This document shows, one piece after another, positions 32,772-43,611 of a stretch of 64,000 nucleotides of DNA (position 1 is the stretch's first letter; the number at the start of each line of letters is the position of its first letter). The notes below the pieces were generated by a model. It saw only the letters and a program-made list of their open reading frames with translations, did not search any database and was not told the DNA's origin. The position numbers and the translations under genes are program-made. The stretch is from Sphingobium sp. KCTC 72723 (GTDB taxonomy: Bacteria; Pseudomonadota; Alphaproteobacteria; Sphingomonadales; Sphingomonadaceae): contig NZ_CP060388.1 of NCBI RefSeq assembly GCF_014280435.1, forward strand, positions 4,186,001 to 4,250,000, given 5' to 3'.

Positions 32772-34367
32772 TCACTCCGAAACCATCCCCGGATCGCGCG
32801 CCACCGCCATTGGCAGGTGCAGGATGAAGCACGCCCCGCTCAGATCATCCTGGCGGTCGGCGATGCTGATCCGGCCCTGATGCCCGTCGATGATCGAACG
32901 GGCGATGGCGAGGCCAAGGCCCGAATGCTTACCGAAACTCTCGCCCTCCGGCCGCACGCTGTGGAACCGGCGGAACACATGTTCGCGCTCTGATTCGGGG
33001 ACGCCTGGCCCTTCATCCTCGACGCTGACCAGCACCTGATCGTCCGCCACCGTCGCCACGATCCGCACCAGCCCGCCTTCGGGGGAGAAGGATATGGCAT
33101 TGTCGATAAGGTTGTCGAGGACGCGGATCAGCCGCCCTTCCTCGCCCAGCACCACCGCCACATCCTTGCGCGGGCGGGCAAAGGCCAGACGCACGCCACG
33201 CGGCACCCCGCGCGCTTCCCGTGCGATCACCATCTTTTCGATCAGCAGGCCAAGGTCGATCGGCTCGAACCGGGTGCGGGAAAGCTCCGCGTCTACGCGC
33301 GACGCTTCGGCAATATCAGTGACCAGCCGGTCGAGTCTGCGCACATCATCCTGCGCGATCGCCATCAACTGCGCGCGCAGGTCCGGCCGATCCACCCGGT
33401 CCAGCGCCTCTATGGCCGACCGCAGCGATGCGATCGGGTTCTTCAATTCATGGCTGACATCGGCGGCGAACGCATCGGTCGCGTCGATCCGCTGGCGCAG
33501 GGCATGGCTCATGTCCGATAGCGCGCGCGCCAGCATACCGATTTCGTCGCGCCGTTCGGGCAGGCGCGGCACCGTCACTTCGCGCGCGCGGCCCAGCCGC
33601 ACCCGCACGGCGGCGCGCGCCAGTCGCTGGAGCGGCTGGACGATGGTCCGCGCCAGAAACAGCGATAGCAGCACCGACGCCAGCGCCGCCACGCCCAGCA
33701 CCATGCCCAGGCGCAGCCGCTCCGCCCTGACCGTGCGTGTGATGTCGCGAGCATTTTCGGTCGCGAACAGGCTGGTGCCGTCGCGCATCATGACGGCGGC
33801 GGATATGACGATCGTGCGGTCGGGGGCATATCGGTTCACGGCCTGCGGTCGCCCGGTCTTGCGCGCCATCAGCAGTTCGGGCCACGCTTCGGCGCGATCG
33901 ACCGTCGGTTCTGTGAAATTGGGCGGCCGGTCGGCGGACACGACCCGGTCCATCGCCTTGTCCAGAAAGCGCGCGACATGGCGCTGCCACCCTTCTTCCG
34001 AAGGCAGGCGCAGGCGATAGCGCGGCGCGTTCATCGCAAAACTGTCGGACAGGCGATGGCCATCGGGTGCATAGCGCCGCACCCGGTCGCCGGTCTGGCG
34101 CGCATAGGCCGCGATCAGCGCGCCCTGCCGGTCGGTCCGCGCATTATCCAGGCCGATCGCCAGCAGTTTCAGCTCGCGCGCCGACTGTTCCAGCCGCGCG
34201 TCGATGATGCGCGTGCGATAGCTGTCGAGGTAGAAGAACCCCCCCGCCAGCAGCGCCAGCGCAAAGACGTTCACCGCCAGGATGCGCGGCGTCAGGCTGA
34301 TCCGGTTGGACCAGCGCAGCCGGGCGCCCGGCGCATCATTCCTCGGAGAATCGGTATCCGGCGCCAT
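32772..34367 (-). CDS. chvG: ChvG/ExoS-type sensor histidine kinase
   Basis: A 531-residue membrane kinase. First helix about residues 27-47, periplasmic sensor domain to about 218, second helix about 220-240, HAMP, then DHp with phospho-acceptor H306 ([20 protein letters not shown]) and ATPase motifs [30 protein letters not shown]. It pairs with ChvI; together they control envelope, acid and central-metabolism genes in alphaproteobacteria. Its start lies inside the end of chvI (32-base overlap). Confidence 0.9.
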   Translation of the reverse strand: MAPDTDSPRNDAPGARLRWSNRISLTPRILAVNVFALALLAGGFFYLDSYRTRIIDARLEQSARELKLLAIGLDNARTDRQGALIAAYARQTGDRVRRYAPDGHRLSDSFAMNAPRYRLRLPSEEGWQRHVARFLDKAMDRVVSADRPPNFTEPTVDRAEAWPELLMARKTGRPQAVNRYAPDRTIVISAAVMMRDGTSLFATENARDITRTVRAERLRLGMVLGVAALASVLLSLFLARTIVQPLQRLARAAVRVRLGRAREVTVPRLPERRDEIGMLARALSDMSHALRQRIDATDAFAADVSHELKNPIASLRSAIEALDRVDRPDLRAQLMAIAQDDVRRLDRLVTDIAEASRVDAELSRTRFEPIDLGLLIEKMVIAREARGVPRGVRLAFARPRKDVAVVLGEEGRLIRVLDNLIDNAISFSPEGGLVRIVATVADDQVLVSVEDEGPGVPESEREHVFRRFHSVRPEGESFGKHSGLGLAIARSIIDGHQGRISIADRQDDLSGACFILHLPMAVARDPGMVSE

Positions 34368-35040
34368 AGAGTGTGTCGATCGCGTTAAAATCGGAATCTA
34401 CCTCGCGGAATTTGCGGCGCAGCCGCTTGATATGACTGTCGATCGTCCGGTCGTCGACATAGACATCATCCTGATAGGCGGTGTCCATCAACTGGTTGCG
34501 GTTCTTCACCACGCCGGGCCGCTGGGCCAGCGCCTCCAGGATCAGGAATTCGGTGACGGTCAGCGTCACATCCTCCCCCTTCCATTTTACCCGATGGCGC
34601 GCCGGATCCATTTCCAGCCGCCCCCGCACGATCGGGTCGGCAACCGGCTCGTCCGGCGCATCGGGCATCCGGCTGACTTCGGCCCGGCGCAGGATGGCGC
34701 GGATGCGGGCGATCAGCAGCCGTTGCGAGAAGGGCTTGGAAATATAATCGTCCGCCCCCATCGCCAGCCCCAGCGCCTCGTCCAGTTCATCGGCCTTGGA
34801 CGTCAGGAAAATGACCGGCATCGCGCTCTTTTCCCGCAACCGGCGCAACAGTTCCAGTCCGTCCATGCGCGGCATCTTGATGTCGAACACGGCCAGGTCG
34901 GCGGGATTGTCCAGCAACGCCTTGAGCGCGCCTTCGGGGTCGGAATAGACCCGCGTCATAAAGCCTTCGGTCTGGAGGGCGATCGACACGGACGTCAGGA
35001 TATTCTTGTCGTCATCCACCAAGGCGATGGTTGCGGTCAT
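34336..35040 (-). CDS. chvI: ChvI-type OmpR-family response regulator
   Basis: A 234-residue regulator: receiver domain with acceptor D53 ([13 protein letters not shown]) and conserved [20 protein letters not shown], then an OmpR winged helix with [18 protein letters not shown] and [17 protein letters not shown]. It is divergent from pckA, a conserved order in alphaproteobacteria, and overlaps chvG. Confidence 0.92.
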   Translation of the reverse strand: MTATIALVDDDKNILTSVSIALQTEGFMTRVYSDPEGALKALLDNPADLAVFDIKMPRMDGLELLRRLREKSAMPVIFLTSKADELDEALGLAMGADDYISKPFSQRLLIARIRAILRRAEVSRMPDAPDEPVADPIVRGRLEMDPARHRVKWKGEDVTLTVTEFLILEALAQRPGVVKNRNQLMDTAYQDDVYVDDRTIDSHIKRLRRKFREVDSDFNAIDTLYGAGYRFSEE

Positions 35041-35325
35041 GCGGTGTCCCAGATGATCGTGAAAGCGTGGACCAGAGCGTTAGACGATGCCGTGGGCCGC
35101 CGCAAGGAAAGGGCAATGGTGGCGATCCACATGATCGTGCCGCCACCTGTCGGAATTCGGCACATATGCCAGATGACGGGGATTTGACGGTCCAATCGCA
35201 AAGCCTTATGCGATGTCCGTCAGCAACAAGGGACATCGCGCAACAGACAGCGGTGCCGGAGGAGCGGAACGCGCGCGACCATGGAAATGGCAGCGACGCG
35301 ACAACATCATATCAGGAGCAAAGGC

Positions 35326-36927
35326 GTGCAGGCCAAATCCTCAATCACCCTGGCCGATCAGGGCATTTCCACCCATGCCACCCAGTTCTGGAATATGGGC
35401 ACCGCGCAGCTTGTCGAAGCGGCGGTCCGCAATGGCGAGGGCATATTGTCCAAGGACGGCCCGTTGGTCGTCAAGACCGGCAAGCACACCGGCCGCAGCG
35501 CCAAGGACAAGTTCATCGTCCGCGATGCCGAAACCGAATCGACCGTCTGGTGGGGTTCCACCAACGTTGCGATGACGCCCGAACATTTCGCCGCGCTCAA
35601 GGCGGACTTTTTCAAGGCGCTGGGCGAAAAGGACACGCTCTATGTCGCCGACCTGTTCGGCGGGTCGCAGCCTGAACATCGCGTCAATGTGCGCGTCATC
35701 AACGAACGCGCTTGGCATAATCTGTTCATCCGCACGCTGCTGGTGCGTCCGGGCGCGGAAGAACAGGCCAGCTTTGCGCCGGAATATACCATCATCGACC
35801 TGCCCACGTTCAAGGCGGACCCGGCGCGTCATGGCTGCCGCAGCGAAACCGTGGTCGCGGTCAACTTCACCGAAAAGCTGATCCTGATCGGCGGCACCGC
35901 TTATGCCGGCGAAATGAAGAAGTCGGTATTCGGCATCCTCAACTATCTGTTGCCGATGAAGGGCGTGATGCCGATGCATTGTTCGGCCAATATCGGCGCG
36001 AATGGCGACACAGCCGTCTTCTTCGGCCTGTCTGGCACGGGCAAGACGACGCTGTCGGCCGACGCCAGCCGCACGCTGATCGGCGATGACGAACATGGCT
36101 GGTCGGACACGGCGGTCTTCAATTTCGAAGGCGGCTGCTATGCCAAGATGATCAACCTGTCGGCCGAGGCCGAACCGGAAATCTTCGCCACCACCAAGCG
36201 GTTCGGCACGGTGCTGGAAAATGTCGTGATCGACGAAGAAACGCGCACGATCGACCTGGACGACAACAGCCTGGCCGAAAACAGCCGGGGTTCCTATCCG
36301 ATCGACTTCATTCCCAACACTTCGGAGAAGAATCTGGGTCCGGTCCCGAAGAATATCATCTTCCTGACCGCTGACGCCTATGGCGTGCTGCCGCCGATCG
36401 CGCGGCTGACCCCGGAACAGGCGATGTATCACTTCCTGTCGGGCTATACCGCGCGCGTCGCAGGGACCGAAATCGGCGTGACCGAGCCGACCGCGACCTT
36501 CTCCACCTGCTTTGGCGCGCCGTTCATGCCGCGTCATCCCTCGGTCTATGGCAATCTGCTCAAGGAACGGATCAACAAGGGTGGCGTCACCTGCTGGCTG
36601 GTCAACACCGGCTGGGCGGGCGGCAAGGCGACGATGCCGGGCATCAAGCGGATGCCGATCAAGGTGACCCGCGCGCTGCTCAACGCCGCACTCGACGGCA
36701 GCCTGAACGCAGCGGAATTCCGCACCGATCCCAATTTCGGGTTCGAAGTGCCGGTCGCTGTGGCGGGTGTTGAGGACAAGATCCTCGACCCGCGCGCCAT
36801 GTGGGCGGACGCGAGCGCTTATGACGAAACGGCTGCGGTCCTCGTCAAGCAGTTCGTCGATAATTTCACGCAGTTCGAAGATCATGTCGATGAAGGCGTG
36901 CGCAGCGCGGCCCTGACGGCAGCCTGA
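35326..36927 (+). CDS. pckA: PckA, ATP-dependent phosphoenolpyruvate carboxykinase
   Basis: A 533-residue gluconeogenic enzyme turning oxaloacetate into PEP. Motifs: [33 protein letters not shown], the kinase loop [16 protein letters not shown], and the metal site [21 protein letters not shown] choose the GTG at 35326 because AGGAG sits 8 bases upstream and the length then fits the family (about 535); an ATG at 35281 is the alternative. A strong terminator follows. Confidence 0.93.
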   Translation: MQAKSSITLADQGISTHATQFWNMGTAQLVEAAVRNGEGILSKDGPLVVKTGKHTGRSAKDKFIVRDAETESTVWWGSTNVAMTPEHFAALKADFFKALGEKDTLYVADLFGGSQPEHRVNVRVINERAWHNLFIRTLLVRPGAEEQASFAPEYTIIDLPTFKADPARHGCRSETVVAVNFTEKLILIGGTAYAGEMKKSVFGILNYLLPMKGVMPMHCSANIGANGDTAVFFGLSGTGKTTLSADASRTLIGDDEHGWSDTAVFNFEGGCYAKMINLSAEAEPEIFATTKRFGTVLENVVIDEETRTIDLDDNSLAENSRGSYPIDFIPNTSEKNLGPVPKNIIFLTADAYGVLPPIARLTPEQAMYHFLSGYTARVAGTEIGVTEPTATFSTCFGAPFMPRHPSVYGNLLKERINKGGVTCWLVNTGWAGGKATMPGIKRMPIKVTRALLNAALDGSLNAAEFRTDPNFGFEVPVAVAGVEDKILDPRAMWADASAYDETAAVLVKQFVDNFTQFEDHVDEGVRSAALTAA

Positions 36928-36947
36928 TTGCGGTAAAATCAACTTTT

Positions 36948-36983
36948 AGGGCCGGGGAGAGCGATCTCCCCGGCCCTTTTTTT
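36948..36983 (+). terminator. intrinsic terminator of pckA
   Basis: AGGGCCGGGGAGA, loop GCGA, TCTCCCCGGCCCT (13-base perfect stem) followed by a run of T ending at 36983. Confidence 0.95.
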
Positions 36984-37052
36984 GCGCCAATTCTTTTGAT
37001 GGATGCGTAACGATGCTATGCTGCGCGCTGACCTTTAGTGGGAGTAGCGGGC

Positions 37053-37364
37053 ATGTTTGGTGATATGATCGGTAAATTGGGTGGTCTGGAAACGATCGCG
37101 GCGCAAATCGGGATGACGCCCGAACAGATGCAGGGTCTGATGACCGAGATCAGCGGCAAGATCGGTTCGGGCGAAACCAGCGTCGCGGCGCTTGCCGAAA
37201 CCGCCGCCGCCCATGGCGTGTCCGCTGACAAGTTGCAGGAATTGCTGGGCCAGTTCGGTGGACCCGAAGCGATATTGGGCAAGCTGGGCGGCATGTTCGA
37301 TCGGGACGGCGACGGTAATCCGATGAACGAACTGGGCGGCATCGCCAAGGGTCTGTTCGGCTGA
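37053..37364 (+). CDS. small hypothetical protein with an EF-hand-like loop
   Basis: A 103-residue, mostly helical protein, rich in glycine and alanine, beginning MFGDMIGKLGGLETIAAQIG. Near the C-terminus DRDGDGNPMNELGG resembles a calcium-binding loop (D-x-D-G-D-G-x). No signal peptide. ATG 37053 follows GGGAGTAGCGGGC. Not recognised beyond the motif; its place between pckA and fpr gives no clear hint. Confidence 0.7.
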   Translation: MFGDMIGKLGGLETIAAQIGMTPEQMQGLMTEISGKIGSGETSVAALAETAAAHGVSADKLQELLGQFGGPEAILGKLGGMFDRDGDGNPMNELGGIAKGLFG

Positions 37365-37531
37365 AGGTTCAGGGACGCCGGCAACGGCGTCCTTTTGCCT
37401 GCACAAGATTTTTTCGCCTTGCCTTCATGCTGCGTTGGCTCCATTCGCGTAACAGATTAGTTATTGCGAACGATACGCAACTGGCGCGACCTCTGATGGT
37501 GGACGCCGATGGATTGGCAAGGAAGAAGGTC

Positions 37532-38350
37532 TTGAACGACGTGACGATCGAAAAGCCGGTGCTGGAACCGACGGGCGCCCTTTCCGTGGAAACCGTGCTG
37601 TCGGTGCGCCACTGGAACGAACATCTGTTCAGCTTCCGCATTTCCCGCCCCGCCAGCTTCCGTTTCCGGTCGGGCGAATTTGTCATGATCGGCCTGAAGG
37701 GCGACAATGGCAAACCGCTGCTGCGCGCCTATTCGGTTGCGAGTCCTTCGTGGGACGAGGAACTGGAGTTTCTCTCGATCAAGGTGCAGGATGGTCCCCT
37801 GACCTCGCGGCTCCAGCTGATCGAACCGGGCGACCAGATTTACCTTGGTCGCAAGCCGACCGGCACGCTGGTCACCGACGCGCTGCTGCCGGGCAAGCGG
37901 CTGTTCATGCTGTCGACCGGCACGGGCCTTGCCCCTTTCCTCAGCCTGTCGCGCGACCCGGACGTGTATGAATTTTACGAACAGGTCGTCGCCGTCCATT
38001 CGGTCCGCCGTGTCAGCGACCTGGCGTTTCGTGACGAACTGTCAACCAAGCTGGCGGAAGATCCGCTGGTGGCCGAACAGGCCGCGACCCAGTTTCACTA
38101 TGTGCCGACCGTGACTCGCGAACCTTTCGACGGCAACACCGCGCGCATCGACAAGCTGGTCGAAAGCGGCACCTTGTTCGAAGGCGTGCCGGGCGCGGCG
38201 AAATTCGACCCCGAAACTGACCGGATCATGATGTGCGGCAGCATGGAAATGATCAAGCAGTTCGCTGCCTGGTTCGAGGAAAACGGCTTCACCGAAGGCT
38301 CCAACGCCGCGCCGGGCCAGTTCGTGATCGAACGCGCTTTCGTGGGCTAA
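37532..38350 (+). CDS. fpr: Fpr, ferredoxin/flavodoxin-NADP+ reductase
   Basis: An FAD enzyme with RPASFRFRSGEFVMIGL, the FAD-binding RAYSVASPSW, and NADP-binding FMLSTGTGLAPFLSL; C-terminal FVIERAFVG as in bacterial type-II FNRs. I favour a TTG start at 37532, with Shine-Dalgarno GGAAGAAGG at 37521-37529, giving 272 residues, the size of the Rhodobacter enzyme. The ATG at 37496 is the alternative (284 residues). Supplies reduced ferredoxin or balances NADPH under oxidative stress. Confidence 0.88.
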   Translation: MNDVTIEKPVLEPTGALSVETVLSVRHWNEHLFSFRISRPASFRFRSGEFVMIGLKGDNGKPLLRAYSVASPSWDEELEFLSIKVQDGPLTSRLQLIEPGDQIYLGRKPTGTLVTDALLPGKRLFMLSTGTGLAPFLSLSRDPDVYEFYEQVVAVHSVRRVSDLAFRDELSTKLAEDPLVAEQAATQFHYVPTVTREPFDGNTARIDKLVESGTLFEGVPGAAKFDPETDRIMMCGSMEMIKQFAAWFEENGFTEGSNAAPGQFVIERAFVG

Positions 38351-38374
38351 CCCCGGCCTGCCTTGAGACAATGA

Positions 38375-38407
38375 AGGGCCAGGAGAGCGATCTCCCGGCC
38401 CTTTTTT
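38375..38407 (+). terminator. intrinsic terminator of fpr
   Basis: AGGGCC-A-GGAGA, loop GCGA, TCTCC-C-GGCCCT with one A-C mismatch, then six T. It nearly copies the pckA terminator and also ends at the convergent DUF885 stop codon. Confidence 0.9.
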
Positions 38408-40244
38408 ATGCGCGCTGCCCCGCGACCCACGCCTCGACATTCTTCGCCAGTACCGTCATCGGCACCCCGCCGCCGCCAACCACCGCGTCGTTGAACCGGC
38501 GAAAATCGAAACGCGCACCCAGCGTCTCTTTCGCTGTCGCGCGCAGGCGGACGATTTCGCCATGGCCGACCTTATATCCGCACGCCTGCCCCGGCCATGC
38601 GCAGTAGCGATCGACCTCGGCCTGCACATCCTCGACGGTCGATCCGTTGGTAGTGGCGAACCAGTGGATCGCCTGTTCCCGCGTCCAGCGTTTGGCATGG
38701 AGGCCGGTGTCCACCACCAGTCGGCAGCAGCGATAGGCGATCGACTGGAGATAGCCTAGCTTGCCCGCGACATCGCCATCATAGGCACCCAGTTCGTCGC
38801 CCAATTGCTCGGCATAGAGCGCCCACCCCTCGCTATAGGCATTGAACGCCAGCAGCGAGCGGATGAGCGGTAGCTTGTAACTATATTCCCCCTGCCAGAT
38901 ATGGCCCGGTATCCCCTCATGATAACAAAGCGTCGGCAGGCTGTAGCGCGGCCAGATGCCGGTATCGCGCAGGTTGATATAATAATTGCCCGGCGTCGAT
39001 CCGTCGATCGACCCTGCGCCCGCATAAGCGCCCGGTGCGCCTGCCTCAATCTCCACCGGCACACGCTTGACCACCAGTTTGGCCGGCACCAGCGTCGCAA
39101 AGGCGCGGGGCAGGCGCGTGCGGATGTCGGCCAGCCGCCCGTCAATGAACGACAAGATCTGCTGCCGCCCCTCGTCCGTGTTGGGGAACAGGTAGCGCGG
39201 ATCCTTGCCCATCGCGGTCATGCGCTCGCCGACCGTTCCCTGCGTCATGCCCAGCCCCTTGAGCAGGCCATCCATCTGCCCCTGCAACGCCGCCAGCTGC
39301 TCCATGCCCAGCCGGTGAACCTCGTCCGGGGTCATCATCGTCGTCGTCCCGGCTTTCAACGCCCAGGCATAATAGGCATCCCCCTGCGGCAGCTTCCAGA
39401 CGCCAGCATCCATGGTGGCACCGCCGCGCTGGCGGCGCAGCTCGGCGGCCTGCCGCTCCAGCGCCGGGGCCACGGCATCGCGCACGATTCGCTGCGCCTT
39501 CGCCCCATAGTCGCCGGACATGTCCTTTGTCCGCCGCGCGATGGATGCGACCGGCACCCACTGGTCGATGGGTTGCGCCCGCACCATGTCGATCTGGCGC
39601 AGCATCTTGTCGAGCAGGAAGGCAGGCGCGACGACACCGATCCCGGCGTCATGTTTCAACCGTTGCGTTTCGCCATCCAGATTGGCGGCATAGGCGTTCA
39701 GGCGGGCCAGATAGGCGTCGGCATCGGCGGGGGCGGCAATGCCATGGTTGCTGTCGAGGAAATCGGGCGTTTCGACGAATGCGCCGGTATTCTGCGCCAC
39801 CGCATAGGGCGAATTGCGGTAGGACCAGTTGCTGTTCATGATCGCCATGTCGCCGAACGGAAAGGCAAAGCCTTCTGCCGCCAGTTCATGCGCGGTCCGC
39901 GCTACATCGACATTGGTGCGCGTGACCGGCGATAGCGGGCCAAGGTCGACTGCACGCAATTTGGCCAGCCTGTCGCGCACATGCACGGCGGTCTGCGCCT
40001 GTCCGGCCGGGCTTTTGTTGCCAAGCCGGTTTTTGAGCGCGGCGCGCGGTCCCGTGTCGATGCCAAGGCCGCTGGCGCTTTCGGGGGCATCGTTCAGCAT
40101 CTGCTCCGCCATGTCGGCCAGCATCGCTTCGGCCTGCGCATCGGGAGCCGCCATATTGAGGGCTTGGGCCGCGCGCGCGGGTAGCGCGGTCAGGCCGATG
40201 GCAGATGCACCAGCGGTCAGAATAGTGCGGCGCGTGATGGTCAT
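38406..40244 (-). CDS. DUF885-family exported hydrolase-like protein
   Basis: A 612-residue protein with a twin-arginine signal (MTITRRTILTAGASAIGLTA...ARA). The C-terminal part carries YHEGIPGHIWQGEYS, a His-Glu-x-x-x-His zinc-peptidase-like motif of DUF885, and SEGWALYAEQLGDELGAY. Likely a periplasmic metallopeptidase-like enzyme of unknown substrate. The start at 40244 is chosen for the Tat signal; the longer frame is not protein-like. Confidence 0.82.
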   Translation of the reverse strand: MTITRRTILTAGASAIGLTALPARAAQALNMAAPDAQAEAMLADMAEQMLNDAPESASGLGIDTGPRAALKNRLGNKSPAGQAQTAVHVRDRLAKLRAVDLGPLSPVTRTNVDVARTAHELAAEGFAFPFGDMAIMNSNWSYRNSPYAVAQNTGAFVETPDFLDSNHGIAAPADADAYLARLNAYAANLDGETQRLKHDAGIGVVAPAFLLDKMLRQIDMVRAQPIDQWVPVASIARRTKDMSGDYGAKAQRIVRDAVAPALERQAAELRRQRGGATMDAGVWKLPQGDAYYAWALKAGTTTMMTPDEVHRLGMEQLAALQGQMDGLLKGLGMTQGTVGERMTAMGKDPRYLFPNTDEGRQQILSFIDGRLADIRTRLPRAFATLVPAKLVVKRVPVEIEAGAPGAYAGAGSIDGSTPGNYYINLRDTGIWPRYSLPTLCYHEGIPGHIWQGEYSYKLPLIRSLLAFNAYSEGWALYAEQLGDELGAYDGDVAGKLGYLQSIAYRCCRLVVDTGLHAKRWTREQAIHWFATTNGSTVEDVQAEVDRYCAWPGQACGYKVGHGEIVRLRATAKETLGARFDFRRFNDAVVGGGGVPMTVLAKNVEAWVAGQRA

Positions 40245-40385
40245 GGAATGGCTCTCCGGCGGACTGATCCTGCCCGACTTGGCATAAATTTGCGAGCGCC
40301 GACATGGCAATTTCCATGTTGGCGGGGCTTCACCTGTTGCGCGCTTCCTGTCACGGAGGGGCCAGTCGATAATGGAGAGTCCGTC

Positions 40386-41204
40386 ATGATACATCTGCGC
40401 CATGCCCGTTCGCTGCTGTTCCTGCCCGCCTCCAACGCGCGGGCGATCGCCAAGGCGCGGACGCTGTCATGCGACATGGTGATACTGGATCTGGAAGATG
40501 CCGTGGCGGATGATGCGAAGGAGGCGGCGCGCGCAAACGCCATCGCCGCACTGGCTGAGGGCTTTGGCTCCCGCATCGCGGCGGCGCGGATCAATGTGGA
40601 AGGCACCCCGTGGCATGGCGCGGAAATGGTGGCGCTAAAAGGCAGTGCGGCCGACTATGTCGTGTTGCCCAAGGTCGAGCATCCCAAACAGGTGCGCGAT
40701 GTGTTCAGCGTGGCGCAAAAGCCGGTGATCGCGATGATAGAAAGCGCGCGCGGCGTGCTGGCCGCGGCGGACATTGCAGCGACGGAAGGGTGCGCGGCCC
40801 TGTTCATGGGCAATAACGACCTGCGCAAGGATCTGAACATTCCTGCGTCGGCCGGGCGCGAAGGACTGGCCTTTGCAATGCAGTCGGTGGTGCTGGCGGC
40901 ACGGGCGGCGGGACTGGCCGTGTTCGATGGGGTGTATAACCGGCTGGGCGACGCGCCGGGGCTGGCGGACGAGTGCCGGGATGGTCATGCGCTGGGTTTC
41001 GATGGCAAGACGCTGATCCACCCCAACCAGATCGCGGTCGCCAATGATGCCTTCGGCCCGGACGCGCAGGCGCTGGACGACGCTCGTCGGCTGATCGCAG
41101 CCGCAACCGGAGGGGCGGAACGGTTCGAAGGCGCGATGATCGAAACCATGCATGTCGAGCAAGCCCGCGCGCTGATTGCCCGTGCGCACGCTGTGGGAGC
41201 TTAG
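40386..41204 (+). CDS. HpcH/HpaI aldolase, CitE-like acyl-CoA lyase
   Basis: A 272-residue (TIM-barrel) protein related to citrate lyase beta subunit. Motifs: SLLFLPASNARAIAKA, MVILDLEDAVADDAKEAAR, FVVLPKVEHP-like metal region, MIESARGVLAA, and GFDGKTLIHPNQI. Candidate reactions are malyl-CoA or citramalyl-CoA cleavage; no citDF partners are present, so it is a free-standing CitE-like lyase. Divergent from the DUF885 gene. Confidence 0.85.
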   Translation: MIHLRHARSLLFLPASNARAIAKARTLSCDMVILDLEDAVADDAKEAARANAIAALAEGFGSRIAAARINVEGTPWHGAEMVALKGSAADYVVLPKVEHPKQVRDVFSVAQKPVIAMIESARGVLAAADIAATEGCAALFMGNNDLRKDLNIPASAGREGLAFAMQSVVLAARAAGLAVFDGVYNRLGDAPGLADECRDGHALGFDGKTLIHPNQIAVANDAFGPDAQALDDARRLIAAATGGAERFEGAMIETMHVEQARALIARAHAVGA

Positions 41205-41236
41205 CCAATGGGCAGGCGGCGCTGTCACCGGGGCAT

Positions 41237-43522
41237 CTAGGCATGGCGCACCATGGTCACGCGCACTGACTTGTAGGACGGAGTGCCGCTCGCGCGATCA
41301 TAGTTCTCCAGCGGCACTAGGCAGTTCGCCTCTGGATAATAGGCCGCAAGCGACCCCCGCGCGATGGCATGGGCGACAACGGTATAGCCTGTCAGCGACC
41401 GCCCCGGCCCGGCATGGATATCTACGCTGTCGCCATGCGCCAGCCCCAGCTCAGCCAGATCTGCCTCATGAGCGAAGATCACGTCCCGGCGGCCGGTAAT
41501 GCCGCGATAGCGGTCGTTCATGCCGTAGATGGTGGTATTATACTGGTCATGGCTGCGGATCGTGGTGAGGAGCAGCGCACCTGCTTCGCCCGACGCGCCG
41601 GTTAGTGGATGGACCAGGAAATGGGCTTTGCCCGATGGCGTGTTCCACTTACGCTCCGATGCGCCGACCGTAAGGCGAAAGCCGCCTTTCTGCCGCACAC
41701 GCAGGTTGAAGTCGCGAAAATCGGGAAACACCGCTTCGATGGCATCCCGAATGCGGTCATAGTCGGCGACCAGCCAGTCCCAGTCGATGTCGCTGTCGGG
41801 AAGGGCCGCCTTGGCGATGCCTGCGACGATGGCTGGTTCTGATCTGAGTTCCGGCCCGGCAGCTTTGAGCATACCGCGTGAGGCATGGACCATCGACATG
41901 CTGTCTTCGACCGTGATCCATTGCTCGCCCTCCGCCTGCTCGTCCAGTTCGGTGCGGCCAAGGCAGGGCAGCACGATGCTTTCCCTGGCGAGGAGCAGGC
42001 AGGTGCGATTGAATTTGGTCAGTATGTTGACTGACAGGTCCAGCTTGCGGAATGCCTCGAAACAGGCATCCGGGTCGGGCATGGCGATGGCAAGGTTACC
42101 GCCGAGCGAAATGCACGCCTTCGATCGCCCCTCCCGCATCGCCTGGAGCGATTCCACTGCGGCATGGCCATGGGCGCGGGGGCTGGTGATGCCGAATCGG
42201 GCGTCGATCCGCGCCAGCATCGCCTCGCCCGGAGTCTCCGTGATGCCGACCGTCCGGTCGCCCTGCACATTGCTGTGCCCCCGGAGAGGACAGATGCCCG
42301 CACCCGGCTTGCCCATATTCCCGCGCAGCAGCAAGAGGTTGGCCAGCTGCTGCACATTGGCCGTGCCATTCTCATGCTGGGTGATGCCCATGCCATAGCA
42401 GAGGATGACCCGTTCGGAGCTCCAGTAGGTTTCGGCCATGCTCTCGATCGCTTCGCGCGTAAGGCCGGAGCGACGGATGATCTCGTCCCATCCGGTCGCC
42501 TCTATGTCCGCACGCAGCTCCGTGATGCCCAGCGTATGTTCGGCAATGAACGCCCGGTCGAGCAGGCCCGGCCCGCCAGCAGCCAGGTCGACCGTATCGG
42601 CCGCGAACAGCGCCTTCATCATGCCTTTCAGCATAGCGCTGTCGCCGCCGACGCGGACCTGATGATAGGCCGAGGCGAGCTGGGTGGAACTGGACGACAG
42701 CATCTCGGTCGGATGCTGCGGCGATTTGAACCGTTCCAGCCCCCGTTCCTTCATCGGATTGGCGACGACGATCGATGCACCCCGGCGCGCGGCAGCGCTG
42801 AGCGTCGAGAGCATACGCGGATGGTTCGTGCCGGGATTATGGCCGATGCAGAAGATCGCATCTGCATGGTCGAAATCTTCAAGCGTTACCGTGCCTTTGC
42901 CAATGCCGATGGATTTGGGCAGGCCCACGCTGGTTCCCTCGTGACACATGTTCGAACAGTCAGGGAAATTGTTCGTGCCATAGGCGCGTGCCATCAACTG
43001 ATAGAGGAATGCCGCTTCGTTCGATGCCCGGCCCGAACAATAGAATTCGGCCTGATTGGGATCGTCCAGCGCCCGCAAACCTGCCCCGATGCGCGCAAAT
43101 GCCTCATCCCATCCGATTGGCACGAAATGGTCGCTGTCCCGGTCATAGCGCAGGGGATGGGTAAGGCGCCCGGCATCCTCCAACTGGTGGTCGCTCCATT
43201 CCCACAGCGACGTGGCACTATGCCGGGCGAAGAAATCGCTATCGACGCGCTTGGCTGTGGCCTCCCAGGTGACGGCCTTGGCGCCGTTCTCGCAAAATTC
43301 AAAGGAGGATGTCTTGGCCGGATCCGGCCAGGCACATCCTGGACAATCGAAGCCGGTGGGCTGGTTCATCTTGAGAAGTGCGCGCGTATCGGTGGAGGCA
43401 CCCATCTGGTCCCTTATGGCAACAGCAACGGCCTTCAGCGCACCCCAGCCGCCTGCCGGACCGTCATATGGCTCGACGCCGGGCACCTGCGCGCAGCCTG
43501 CGTCAATGCTATCCTCGCTCAT
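41237..43522 (-). CDS. FdhF/YdeP-family molybdopterin oxidoreductase
   Basis: A 761-residue protein. It has the family marks GFDCPGCAWPDP (residues about 60) and NNFPDCSNMCHEGTS, the Mo-binding MLSTLSAAARRGASIVVANP and a C-terminal molybdopterin domain (GRRDVIFAHEADLAELGLAHG). No selenocysteine codon occurs in frame. The ATG at 43522 has a strong Shine-Dalgarno (AAAGGAGG). The group includes E. coli YdeP, linked to acid resistance, and putative formate dehydrogenases; no beta or gamma subunit is nearby. FdhD and MobA at 13-14.5 kb are likely maturation factors. Confidence 0.83.
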   Translation of the reverse strand: MSEDSIDAGCAQVPGVEPYDGPAGGWGALKAVAVAIRDQMGASTDTRALLKMNQPTGFDCPGCAWPDPAKTSSFEFCENGAKAVTWEATAKRVDSDFFARHSATSLWEWSDHQLEDAGRLTHPLRYDRDSDHFVPIGWDEAFARIGAGLRALDDPNQAEFYCSGRASNEAAFLYQLMARAYGTNNFPDCSNMCHEGTSVGLPKSIGIGKGTVTLEDFDHADAIFCIGHNPGTNHPRMLSTLSAAARRGASIVVANPMKERGLERFKSPQHPTEMLSSSSTQLASAYHQVRVGGDSAMLKGMMKALFAADTVDLAAGGPGLLDRAFIAEHTLGITELRADIEATGWDEIIRRSGLTREAIESMAETYWSSERVILCYGMGITQHENGTANVQQLANLLLLRGNMGKPGAGICPLRGHSNVQGDRTVGITETPGEAMLARIDARFGITSPRAHGHAAVESLQAMREGRSKACISLGGNLAIAMPDPDACFEAFRKLDLSVNILTKFNRTCLLLARESIVLPCLGRTELDEQAEGEQWITVEDSMSMVHASRGMLKAAGPELRSEPAIVAGIAKAALPDSDIDWDWLVADYDRIRDAIEAVFPDFRDFNLRVRQKGGFRLTVGASERKWNTPSGKAHFLVHPLTGASGEAGALLLTTIRSHDQYNTTIYGMNDRYRGITGRRDVIFAHEADLAELGLAHGDSVDIHAGPGRSLTGYTVVAHAIARGSLAAYYPEANCLVPLENYDRASGTPSYKSVRVTMVRHA

Positions 43523-43611
43523 GCCTGCCTCCTTTGGGTATGCCTTTTTCTGGCACCCATCACATTGGGAGAATGATGGATAGATGTTTTCCATCATAAA
43601 GCGCTGAAATA

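Noticed and set aside
35341..36942. Long minus-strand frame opposite pckA
   Set aside because: Antisense shadow of pckA, no domain.
41237..43522. Selenocysteine in the FdhF/YdeP-like enzyme
   Set aside because: No in-frame TGA is present; the gene reads through as standard codons.
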